Below are positions 1-6,481 of a stretch of DNA of 32,249 nucleotides, one piece after another (positions within the stretch are counted from its first letter, which is position 1; the number at the start of each line of letters is the position of its first letter). Under the pieces are notes generated by a model that saw nothing but the letters and a program-made list of their open reading frames with translations, was not told the DNA's origin and did not search any database. The stretch comes from Akkermansiaceae bacterium (GTDB taxonomy: Bacteria; Verrucomicrobiota; Verrucomicrobiia; Verrucomicrobiales; Akkermansiaceae), in contig JANYFB010000166.1 of assembly GCA_025362955.1 (NCBI GenBank), positions 1-32,249 on the forward strand. The letters run 5' to 3'. The position numbers and the translations under genes are program-made.

Positions 1-1
1 T

Positions 2-715
2 CTCGGTCAGGCGGATTTCGCCACGGGTTACCGTTGGTTCATCCCCGCTGACAATTGCATGCCTAACCGAATTATTGCGTTGGTGGGCACCGGAATCGAG
101 CCATGGATCGGACCCGCGTGGCGGATGTGCCTTTGGGGCGGCTCGATGGCCATGACACGTACGGTCTTCGATGAGTTAGAAATTCAGGCCAACCTCGAAG
201 GCTGCATCAATGACGACGTCAGGATCAGTCAGCTCGCGCACCAGGCGGGAAAAAGGATGCGCTACGTCCGCTCCGTGGCGGCTGCCTCGCCCGTCGATTT
301 CACTTGGAATTCCTTGTTTGAGTTTGGTCGCCGCCAATATTTCCAACTCCGCATCTATCAGCCGTCGCTGTGGTGGATGGCACTTGCAAGCCAGCTTCTT
401 TATCTCAGCGGATTTTTAACCAGCCTGATCCGGCTCTGCCTGGGAAACTTGCTCATGCTCGTCCCGCTCGCCGCAGTCGCTTTCCTAACTTCCGCCCGCC
501 TCCGCGCACGGCGGAGTTACCTCGCGGCCCGCTTCAACGGGGGCGAAGCAGATGCGCTCGACGACGCCGTCTGCGGAAGTGCTTGGCTGGACCCGGTGAT
601 GAATTTCGTCCACTTCCTCATCATCCTCAGTTCTGCGATAGGGTCAGAAATTCTCTGGGCGGGAATTCGCTACCGCGTCAATGGGCCACAGGAGACGGAA
701 ATTTTGACTCAATGA
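2..715 (+). CDS. Glycosyltransferase family 2, C-terminal part (5' end outside window)
   Basis: The reading frame is open from the first bases of the window and continues past an internal ATG at 59, so the gene starts upstream. The first residues contain TGYRW, a conserved element just before the catalytic acid region of GT2 enzymes of the ceramide glucosyltransferase/HpnI type. It is followed by GGSMAM, by DDVRIS (probable catalytic-acid region), and by RRQYFQLRIYQP, which resembles the Q/RxxRW acceptor motif. At least two hydrophobic segments follow near the C-terminus (LASQLLYLSGFLTSLI and LLMLVPLAAVAFL), so it is a membrane-bound sugar transferase. The acceptor, lipid or polysaccharide, cannot be told. 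Its stop codon overlaps the end of the convergent P450 gene by 7 bp. The family call is firm; the subfamily is an inference. Confidence 0.8.
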   Translation, partial: LGQADFATGYRWFIPADNCMPNRIIALVGTGIEPWIGPAWRMCLWGGSMAMTRTVFDELEIQANLEGCINDDVRISQLAHQAGKRMRYVRSVAAASPVDFTWNSLFEFGRRQYFQLRIYQPSLWWMALASQLLYLSGFLTSLIRLCLGNLLMLVPLAAVAFLTSARLRARRSYLAARFNGGEADALDDAVCGSAWLDPVMNFVHFLIILSSAIGSEILWAGIRYRVNGPQETEILTQ

Positions 716-2163
716 AACGGACATTTGGCCGCTTCCATCAACACCTCCTCACGCTCGACCGGGATCGCTTGCGCATGTGCGACTTCCGGGCGTTTCCAGA
801 CGCGGAGTGAAATGCCATTGAGCGAGCGGATGGTCAGCCGTGACGTGGGTTCCGGCTCTGGGCCGGGGCCGGGTTCGAATCGATAACGCCGCGCCAATGA
901 GGCAAGGATCAACATCGCTTCCTGCATCGCGAATGCCGCGCCGATGCAAATCCGCGGCCCCTGTCCAAACGGAATGTAAGCACACGGCGGTTGATCAAGT
1001 CCGCCTTCAAAGCGGTCGGGATCAAATTCGTTAGGCCGATCCCATAGCTCGCGATGGCGATGGACGAGCCACGGGGAAATGACCACCGGCGAGCCGTCAG
1101 GAAGGTCGTGTTTATGGAGTCGCTGGCCACCCGTGGATTTTCTAAAAGTAAGAAATCCAACGGGTGGATAGATTCGCAGGGTTTCCCTGAACACGTTGCG
1201 AATCAGCCGATGTTTGGCAATGTCCTTGAACTCCGGCTCACGCGCTCCGGAAACGTGGCAGGCCTCTCGGTGGAGATTTTCCTGAATCTCGGGGCACCGT
1301 GAAATGAGGAACAAAGACCACGATAAGGCACTTGCAGATGTCTCGTGTCCGGCGAGGAACAACATCGCCACTTGGTCCACCAATTCGACCAGCGTATAGG
1401 CCGAGCCATCAGCCGGATCACGCGCTTCTAACAATGACTGGAGAATGTCCGCGTGCTCGCCGGTTTCACCGCGCTGATAGGCCTCAAAGCGCCCACGGAT
1501 CGAGACAGCTAACAGCTCGCGGATTTCCTTTCCCGACCGTTTCCAAATCCGGTAGTGGCGCGGTGCCAGCCACAAGGGCAGGCGGAAAAAACTAAGCTGA
1601 ATCATCGCCACCGCGTTTTCCTGAAACAGGTGGAAGGCGCTGAAAATTTTGCGCGCGCGTTCGCCCTCCACCGATTCGGATAGAATGGTGCGCAAGATGA
1701 TGTCTGCCGTCACATGCGTCATCTCCATTTCGATGTCCACCTCACCGCCGTCCTCCACCGCGTCCAGCCGCTGGATCATCGCGTCCGCGCCACCGCGCAT
1801 CAGCGAGAAAACCTCCTTCAGTTTAGCCTGCCCGAATGCCGGGTCCAGCATCCTCCGTTGGCGCTCCCAAGTGGGGCCATTTGTCGTGAAAATGCTCTCG
1901 CCTAACAACGGCTTGAGCACCGTTTCGGAAAGCTCGTGTTTCGGAAAATGCTGAAATTTATCCACCAGCACCTCCTTAATGAGATCCGGGAATTTCACCA
2001 AAAAAAGCTGCACCCCCGGCAATCGTACCCGAGAAATTCGCCCCTCGTAACTGCCTTCATAAAGCGTCGCCAACCATGAGCGGCGGCCACGTTTAAAAAG
2101 GTTCCATAGAGATTGCTTCGAGGATCGATCCAGCGGCTTCGGGTAGGGCGGTTCGTAGGCCAT
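709..2163 (-). CDS. Cytochrome P450
   Basis: 484 residues, a normal length for a soluble bacterial P450. All class hallmarks are visible: WERQR in helix C (about 99-103), AGHETS in the oxygen-activating I helix (271-276), the ExxR pair in RETLRIYPP (E327, R330), and the heme loop FGQGPRICIG with Cys406 as the thiolate ligand. There is no fused reductase or ferredoxin domain, so redox partners must come from elsewhere. The protein would mono-oxygenate an unknown, probably hydrophobic, substrate. The C-terminus ends unusually in CPFH. ATG start at 2163. It lies 16 bp downstream of the hydrolase gene 2180-3319 on the same strand and is probably co-transcribed with it. The 3' end overlaps the convergent glycosyltransferase gene by 7 bp. 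Confidence 0.95.
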   Translation of the reverse strand: MAYEPPYPKPLDRSSKQSLWNLFKRGRRSWLATLYEGSYEGRISRVRLPGVQLFLVKFPDLIKEVLVDKFQHFPKHELSETVLKPLLGESIFTTNGPTWERQRRMLDPAFGQAKLKEVFSLMRGGADAMIQRLDAVEDGGEVDIEMEMTHVTADIILRTILSESVEGERARKIFSAFHLFQENAVAMIQLSFFRLPLWLAPRHYRIWKRSGKEIRELLAVSIRGRFEAYQRGETGEHADILQSLLEARDPADGSAYTLVELVDQVAMLFLAGHETSASALSWSLFLISRCPEIQENLHREACHVSGAREPEFKDIAKHRLIRNVFRETLRIYPPVGFLTFRKSTGGQRLHKHDLPDGSPVVISPWLVHRHRELWDRPNEFDPDRFEGGLDQPPCAYIPFGQGPRICIGAAFAMQEAMLILASLARRYRFEPGPGPEPEPTSRLTIRSLNGISLRVWKRPEVAHAQAIPVEREEVLMEAAKCPFH

Positions 2164-2179
2164 GGGTTGGGTGACTGGA

Positions 2180-3319
2180 TTACTCCGGAAAGCGTTCCGC
2201 CAAGGTCATGGGTCCCCCGGTGATCGCAAAGTAATCATAATCCGTGAGCAACTCGCCCGCCATGATATATTGGAAATGCACCCGGAAAATGTCCTTCTTG
2301 ATGACTGCGTAGGACTCCGGCGAAAACATTTTTACAATCCGAACGGGAAATTGCTGAGGCCGCACTCGGATGCCAGCGGGCCGCGAAATCCCCGAGACGA
2401 TGAGCGGGTCCACCTGCGTCACGCTCGCCCCGTCGCGTCTTGCGGAAAAATCCACCCACCGCACGCCGGGGGCAGTCGCCACAGTTTTCAAATCACTGCG
2501 GAGTTTTCCCGACCCCGGAAGGAGACTCACCAGTGGGATACAATTTCCCAGCGACACCAAGCCGAACTCTGGACCGCGCTGCCCTAGGTCCGGTTCTAAC
2601 TGCAGCATCTCCGCCACCACCGAAATTGTTAGAATGGTCCCAACGCTGTGCCCGACTAACAAAATTTCTTCCGCATCGCTGTCACGGATTTTTCCGACGA
2701 TATAAGCGGCGAATTCCCGAATCCGCTCATCAAGCTCCGGGACCTTGCCATAGGCCCAAGGCTGCATCAGCCCATAGGTCCTCAGCAGCCAAAAACTCCG
2801 GAACCGCCCGTCCGACCAGCGCCCGAGGAGGATGCTTCCCGCGAAAAATAGTGTCCCTAACAGCACGCCTGTCCACCACGGGAAACCTAACGGAACGGCA
2901 GAAATCACCGCCGCAACCGCCAATGCCAACCCGCCTAACAATAAGCCGAGAAACGCGATGATCGGATAAGAAACCGTCAGCGCCGCAGGCCAAGCGATTT
3001 TCAACAGTTTGCCTATCAGACCATCCTTGAGGAATACCCAATAAACCGGCACTGCGGTCTTCAACAACTGCCATTCCCCATTCGGCCAATGCCGACGAAT
3101 GATGTCATCCCAGCGCAGAAATTCATATTCCGTTTCCCAATCGCCCGCAGTGATCGTCCACACGTTCGCCATCTTACCGAAGCGCCGGCGCTTCCCGACA
3201 GTTAGATCCAGTCCGTTTAGCGGACCCTGCAATTTCGCCTGCTCCCGGTAGAGCGTGTGATAATGCGCCGCCCCCCGCGGGTCGAACCCGCTGAAATAGA
3301 AGACATGGCGTTTCCTCAC
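2180..3319 (-). CDS. Alpha/beta-hydrolase-like protein with central membrane segments
   Basis: 379 residues from a GTG start at 3319. The N-terminus (VFYFSGFDPRG) has no signal peptide but looks like the first strand and turn of an alpha/beta hydrolase. Residues about 108-172 hold two to three hydrophobic helices (for example IAFLGLLLGGLALAVAAVIS). After them comes ILLVGHSVGTIL with a nucleophile elbow G-H-S225-V-G, as in lipases and esterases. The charge-relay Asp and His cannot be assigned with certainty. The arrangement suggests a membrane-anchored serine hydrolase. With the P450 gene 16 bp downstream, an operon acting on a lipid-like compound is plausible but unproven. I do not recognise a named family. 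The start lacks a clear ribosome binding site. Confidence 0.7.
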   Translation of the reverse strand: MRKRHVFYFSGFDPRGAAHYHTLYREQAKLQGPLNGLDLTVGKRRRFGKMANVWTITAGDWETEYEFLRWDDIIRRHWPNGEWQLLKTAVPVYWVFLKDGLIGKLLKIAWPAALTVSYPIIAFLGLLLGGLALAVAAVISAVPLGFPWWTGVLLGTLFFAGSILLGRWSDGRFRSFWLLRTYGLMQPWAYGKVPELDERIREFAAYIVGKIRDSDAEEILLVGHSVGTILTISVVAEMLQLEPDLGQRGPEFGLVSLGNCIPLVSLLPGSGKLRSDLKTVATAPGVRWVDFSARRDGASVTQVDPLIVSGISRPAGIRVRPQQFPVRIVKMFSPESYAVIKKDIFRVHFQYIMAGELLTDYDYFAITGGPMTLAERFPE

Positions 3320-3438
3320 TGTGGGCGAAGGCTGTCCGGGCCTCCGAACGAGAGCAAGGCCGTTAGTCGGAGCGCGAAGTTTATTTCACAAGAAGACGGC
3401 TTGCGCGAATCAACGCCTCCGCCAACTTGGATCATCCC

Positions 3439-3900
3439 ATGACCCTCCACACCCTCGAACAGGAACAACGCCTGCCTATCACCCTCGAAGCCGCATGGGA
3501 TTTTTTCTCATTTGCGAGGAATCTCGATGAAATTACCCCGCCCGACATCGGCTTCGAGATCGTCAACCAGCCCGGTGACCGCCTTTATGAAGGTCAGATC
3601 ATCAGCTATCGGATCAAAATCCTCCCTGCGGTCTGGGTTCCTTGGGTCACTGAAATCAAGGCCGTGGATGAGGGAAAATCCTTTGTCGATGAGCAACGGT
3701 TCGGCCCTTACAAATTCTGGCATCACCGCCACACGTTCGAGGAAATCCCCGGCGGCGTCCTCATGCGGGATATCGTTCACTACGGTCTCGGATTCGGGCC
3801 GTTTGGGGCCATCGCCCATGCACTGTTCGTCCGTGAGAAGTTGAAGATGATCTTCAATTTCCGCCGGCAAATTCTAACGAAACGCTTTGGCTCGCTTTAA
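3439..3900 (+). CDS. SRPBCC-family ligand-binding protein
   Basis: 153 residues from the ATG at 3439; a TTG at 3427 would add four residues (MDHP) and is less likely. The opening TLEQEQRLPITLEAAWDFFS, followed by NLDEITPPDIGFEI, is typical of the cyclase/dehydrase-like SRPBCC (START-related) proteins found in many bacteria. These fold into a beta-grip around a hydrophobic cavity and often lie beside oxidoreductases or cell-division-inhibitor-like proteins. No catalytic residues can be assigned. It is divergent from the hydrolase/P450 pair, and the two 5' ends are about 120 bp apart. Its last 70 bp are duplicated at 6392-6461, on the far side of the RHS cassette, which shows that the cassette arrived by a duplication or recombination event at this gene's end. 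Confidence 0.75.
   Translation: MTLHTLEQEQRLPITLEAAWDFFSFARNLDEITPPDIGFEIVNQPGDRLYEGQIISYRIKILPAVWVPWVTEIKAVDEGKSFVDEQRFGPYKFWHHRHTFEEIPGGVLMRDIVHYGLGFGPFGAIAHALFVREKLKMIFNFRRQILTKRFGSL
3830..3899 (+). repeat. 70-bp direct repeat, copy A (3' end of SRPBCC gene)
   Basis: This segment is repeated in the same orientation at 6392-6461 with only three mismatches that I can see. It covers the last 23 codons of the SRPBCC gene. The two copies flank the RHS toxin/immunity block of about 2.5 kb. Confidence 0.95.
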
Positions 3901-3939
3901 TCGGAGCGTGACATTTCAACAGCAGCAAAGTTGCCGCCG

Positions 3940-4098
3940 CTACTCTTCCTCCTTCGCGGCTTCACAACATACATCCTCAAAAATCAGATCCAACGCCCGG
4001 CACCACCGCCGGAAAGTAAGTAACGTCGGCTGGTTATTGGATCGTTCGGAGTTCGCAAGATAGCCAAATGAAATTCCGGACTTTGCTAACCGGCTCCT
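3940..4098 (-). pseudogene. Remnant of an XRE-type helix-turn-helix regulator (C-terminal part only)
   Basis: Reading the minus strand from about 4098 down to a TAG stop at 3940-3942 gives an uninterrupted run except for one in-frame TTA codon. It includes RLAKSGISFGYLANSE followed by NNQPTLLTFRRWCRAL. This matches the second half of an XRE/Cro helix-turn-helix domain (recognition helix, then the N..PTL..L..ia.AL signature), ending in an acidic tail. No start codon or first helix is present. The similarity stops at about 4098, exactly where the RHS repeat at 4099 begins, so the gene was cut by the rearrangement that brought the RHS segment. It is too short for usual gene finders. The assignment rests on the motif alone. 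Confidence 0.6.
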
Positions 4099-5564
4099 CC
4101 GTTGCCAATACCGGCTACCACTACACCTACGATCCTGCTGGTAACATCGCCTCCAAGCAGGTAGAAACCACGGGAACCAGCGCGACGATGACCACCTTCA
4201 CCCACAACACCCTCAACCAAATCACCGACCTCGGTGGCACGGCAGGGGTGAAACCGGTGATTGTCCGTGGAAACACCAACGAACCCGCCACCGTCAAGGT
4301 CAAGCCAGGCATCGCCACTGCCTCGAAGGATGCGCGGATGCTTGCAGGCAACCGGTTTGAGGCCAATCTCGACCTCACCACCGGCCAGAACCTGCTCAAC
4401 ATCCAAGCCAAGGACGGCTCAAACAATGTTTCCAACTACACCTACGGCCTCACCCTGGCAGCCACCACCGCCGCCAGTCCCACCTATGATGCGGACGGAA
4501 ACATGACCCGTGACGGAGTCCGCAGCTACGATTGGGATTACCTTTCCCGGTTATATAAAATCCATTGGGGAGCCGGATCGGGCAAAACTACCGAATACCG
4601 CTACAACGCCCTCGGCCAGCGCAGCGAGGAAATCGAAAAAACCGACACCACCGAGACGGCACATTTTTATTACGTTTACGAAGGTGTCTATCTGCTCTGC
4701 CGCTACAACGGAGAAACCACCGCCGCTCACCTCGACCGCCAATACCTCGCCCAAGGTGAGCTGCGAATTCTAACCATCGACGACCAACCCTCAACTCTCA
4801 ATTACTATTACAATCGCGACCACCTCGGCAGCATTCGGGAAGTAATGAATAGCGATGGCACCCTCGCCGCGAGATACGACTATGCTCCAAACGGCAAACG
4901 CATCATTCAATATGAATCAACCGACTACTCCGGCGGCTGTGATCTAGGCTACACCGGCCACCTCACCCAGCAAAGCCCAGTGACTGGGCAAGGGGAGTTA
5001 TTACTAACGCATTTCCGGGGCTATGCTCCTGACTTGGGAAGATGGTTGTCCACTGACCCAATTGGGGAGGAGGGTGGGGTGAATTTGTATGGGTATGTGG
5101 AGGGAAATCCTCTTAACTTAGTAGATCCTCTAGGTTTAATATGTGTTGGTGATAAATTCTCCAAAGACCAATTACATCAAATTGAAGAAACTGTGGTGGG
5201 GCGGCAGCTCACACAAGCTGTTAGGACAGCGGAGTCGAGTTCAGGGAGACAAATCCTGATCCGCCATGATGCAACAGGCATCTCAAGTTTTATATTCAAC
5301 GACATCACATTGGGAAAAATTGGTGACTATCAAGACCCGGCAGGCAATTGGCATCCTTTCACCGCCGATCAAATTTTAGTTCATGAATTACAGCATGCGC
5401 TTGATTCTCTTAATAAACAGTTAGAGGATTACCATAATAATAAGACCTGTCCTGCGGGATTTCCAAATGTTAGTGAACAGCGCGCAGTTGATAGAGAAAA
5501 TCAGTATTTAGATCAACGTGAAAGACCCCTTCGAAAAGACTATATAAGTACGAAAAATCTATGA
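4068..5564 (+). CDS. Truncated RHS-repeat protein with C-terminal NleD/M91-like metallopeptidase toxin domain
   Basis: 498 residues. Residues 12-350 are YD-repeat/RHS material (YTYDPAGNI, YDADGNMTRDG, YRYNALGQR). They end in the RHS core (YYYNRDHLGSIREV, FRGYAPDLGRWLSTDPIG, NLYGYVEGNPLNLVDPLGL at about 338-357), the usual boundary before a variable toxin tip. The 141-residue tip contains VHELQHALD (H439, E440, H443, a zincin HExxH) and, near the end, ENQY followed by LRKDY, as in the NleD/Peptidase M91 effector family. It is therefore probably a zinc protease toxin. The N-terminal shell of a full RHS protein is missing, and no secretion signal is visible. The first 11 codons are antisense to an XRE remnant, so the ATG at 4068 is accidental. 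The tip is clearly more AT-rich than the core. The gene overlaps the next one by 4 bp (ATGA). Confidence 0.85.
   Translation: MKFRTLLTGSSVANTGYHYTYDPAGNIASKQVETTGTSATMTTFTHNTLNQITDLGGTAGVKPVIVRGNTNEPATVKVKPGIATASKDARMLAGNRFEANLDLTTGQNLLNIQAKDGSNNVSNYTYGLTLAATTAASPTYDADGNMTRDGVRSYDWDYLSRLYKIHWGAGSGKTTEYRYNALGQRSEEIEKTDTTETAHFYYVYEGVYLLCRYNGETTAAHLDRQYLAQGELRILTIDDQPSTLNYYYNRDHLGSIREVMNSDGTLAARYDYAPNGKRIIQYESTDYSGGCDLGYTGHLTQQSPVTGQGELLLTHFRGYAPDLGRWLSTDPIGEEGGVNLYGYVEGNPLNLVDPLGLICVGDKFSKDQLHQIEETVVGRQLTQAVRTAESSSGRQILIRHDATGISSFIFNDITLGKIGDYQDPAGNWHPFTADQILVHELQHALDSLNKQLEDYHNNKTCPAGFPNVSEQRAVDRENQYLDQRERPLRKDYISTKNL
4099..4163 (+). repeat. 65-bp RHS direct repeat, copy 1
   Basis: These 65 bp are identical to 6300-6364. 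They encode VANTGYHYTYDPAGNIASKQ of the RHS protein. Similarity continues at a lower level for about 27 bp downstream and stops abruptly upstream at 4098. Confidence 0.95.
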
Positions 5565-6145
5565 AATCTTATAAATTTAGGGCCTTGTTGTCGAAAGTGT
5601 TATGCGTTTTGGCTGCGGTCTGCGATTTTGCCGCGGGGAGCGGGTTGCGAGTAGTGCGCCCGGTTCCTGATCAGGTGGAATGGATACAGGAACGCAATGG
5701 TATTATAAAATGTTACGTAGATAGTAATAAAGATAACCCACCTTCAAAGGTTGTTCCTCTTTTCATTGCGGTGAAACTTAATCTCGGCGATCCCATAGTT
5801 GAATATGGTGCGGTTATAAGGGAATTTGCTTATGTCTATTCGGAAAATAAGAATAAAAATGGAACGATCAAACGAAGTATTACAGTCTTGGCTCGCTCTC
5901 CTTATGAAGATAGGATTTGGAGTCGATTTGACATCATCATAGAAAATGACGAATCTCTCAGTAACGTTCTTGCTCTTAAGCCTGAGGCAGATATTACTGG
6001 GCAGGTGACCGTTTATTCTAAACAGATAATCGGCCCTCTCGGGTTGCGTAATCATATTATTTCGGTCATTTTTTTCGATAACGGCGCGACCGAAGTATTT
6101 GGTAAAAAGTTAGATGATGAAGTGATTAGAAGTATCTTTTCGTAG
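5561..6145 (+). CDS. Putative immunity protein for the RHS zincin toxin (secreted or lipid-free periplasmic)
   Basis: 194 residues whose ATG overlaps the toxin stop codon (ATGA), the tight coupling expected of a toxin/immunity pair. The N-terminus MKSYKFRALLSKVLCVLAAV looks like a signal peptide, with a possible cleavage site near AAGS, so the product probably acts outside the cytoplasm. The rest is mostly predicted beta-strand with a charged, lysine-rich middle (SENKNKNG). I recognise no family. Base composition is markedly AT-rich, like the toxin tip and unlike the flanking genes, which supports joint transfer. The immunity role is inferred from position, overlap and composition only. An alternative is an unrelated exported protein carried in the same cassette. 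Confidence 0.6.
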   Translation: MKSYKFRALLSKVLCVLAAVCDFAAGSGLRVVRPVPDQVEWIQERNGIIKCYVDSNKDNPPSKVVPLFIAVKLNLGDPIVEYGAVIREFAYVYSENKNKNGTIKRSITVLARSPYEDRIWSRFDIIIENDESLSNVLALKPEADITGQVTVYSKQIIGPLGLRNHIISVIFFDNGATEVFGKKLDDEVIRSIFS

Positions 6146-6253
6146 TTGAAGAGAAGAAGTCGGTCCTGGATTTTTAAATATTGTTATATTTCCTGAGTGT
6201 TTTTTTTGTCCTGCTGGATCCGCTGGACCAACGTGCTCACATAGGAACTGTGA

Positions 6254-6391
6254 CCCATCTCAACAAGACTAAGCGGGCAGCTCGCTCAGATCAACCACAC
6301 CGTTGCCAATACCGGCTACCACTACACCTACGATCCTGCTGGTAACATCGCCTCCAAGCAGGTAAAGGCCAGTGGAACCAGTGCTACCATG
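6254..6391 (+). pseudogene. RHS gene fragment (second copy)
   Basis: In the RHS frame this stretch reads LSGQLAQINHTVANTGYHYT and on through YDPAGNI, extending the homology a few residues further towards the RHS N-terminus than the main gene. An in-frame TGA precedes it (6251-6253). At 6391 it runs directly into the SRPBCC tail copy and then meets a stop at 6404-6406. It is a dead scrap. The 336-bp interval 6146-6481 holds this fragment, the repeat at 6392 and nothing else I can support. Confidence 0.85.
6300..6364 (+). repeat. 65-bp RHS direct repeat, copy 2
   Basis: Identical to 4099-4163. It is followed by about 27 bp of diverged RHS sequence (several mismatches to the main copy) before the junction with the SRPBCC tail copy at about 6391. 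Confidence 0.95.
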
Positions 6392-6461
6392 TCCGTGAGA
6401 AGTTGAAGATGATCTTCAATTTCCGCCGGAAAATTCTAGCGGAACGCTTTGGCTCGCTTTA
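6392..6461 (+). repeat. 70-bp direct repeat, copy B (orphan SRPBCC gene 3' end)
   Basis: Matches 3830-3899 with three mismatches and retains a TAG stop in place of the TAA of copy A. It lies 20 bp from the recQ stop codon (convergent). This suggests that the original neighbour of recQ was the SRPBCC gene and that the intervening 2.5 kb was added later. Confidence 0.95.
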
Positions 6462-6481
6462 GTCTGGAAAGCATCCAGATT

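Noticed and set aside
6200..6207. Run of eight T as an intrinsic terminator after the immunity gene
   Set aside because: No GC-rich inverted repeat precedes the run on the plus strand.
3829..6461. Interpretation of the RHS patch as an insertion sequence or integrative element
   Set aside because: No transposase, integrase, terminal inverted repeat or short target-site duplication is visible; the flanking repeats are gene fragments.
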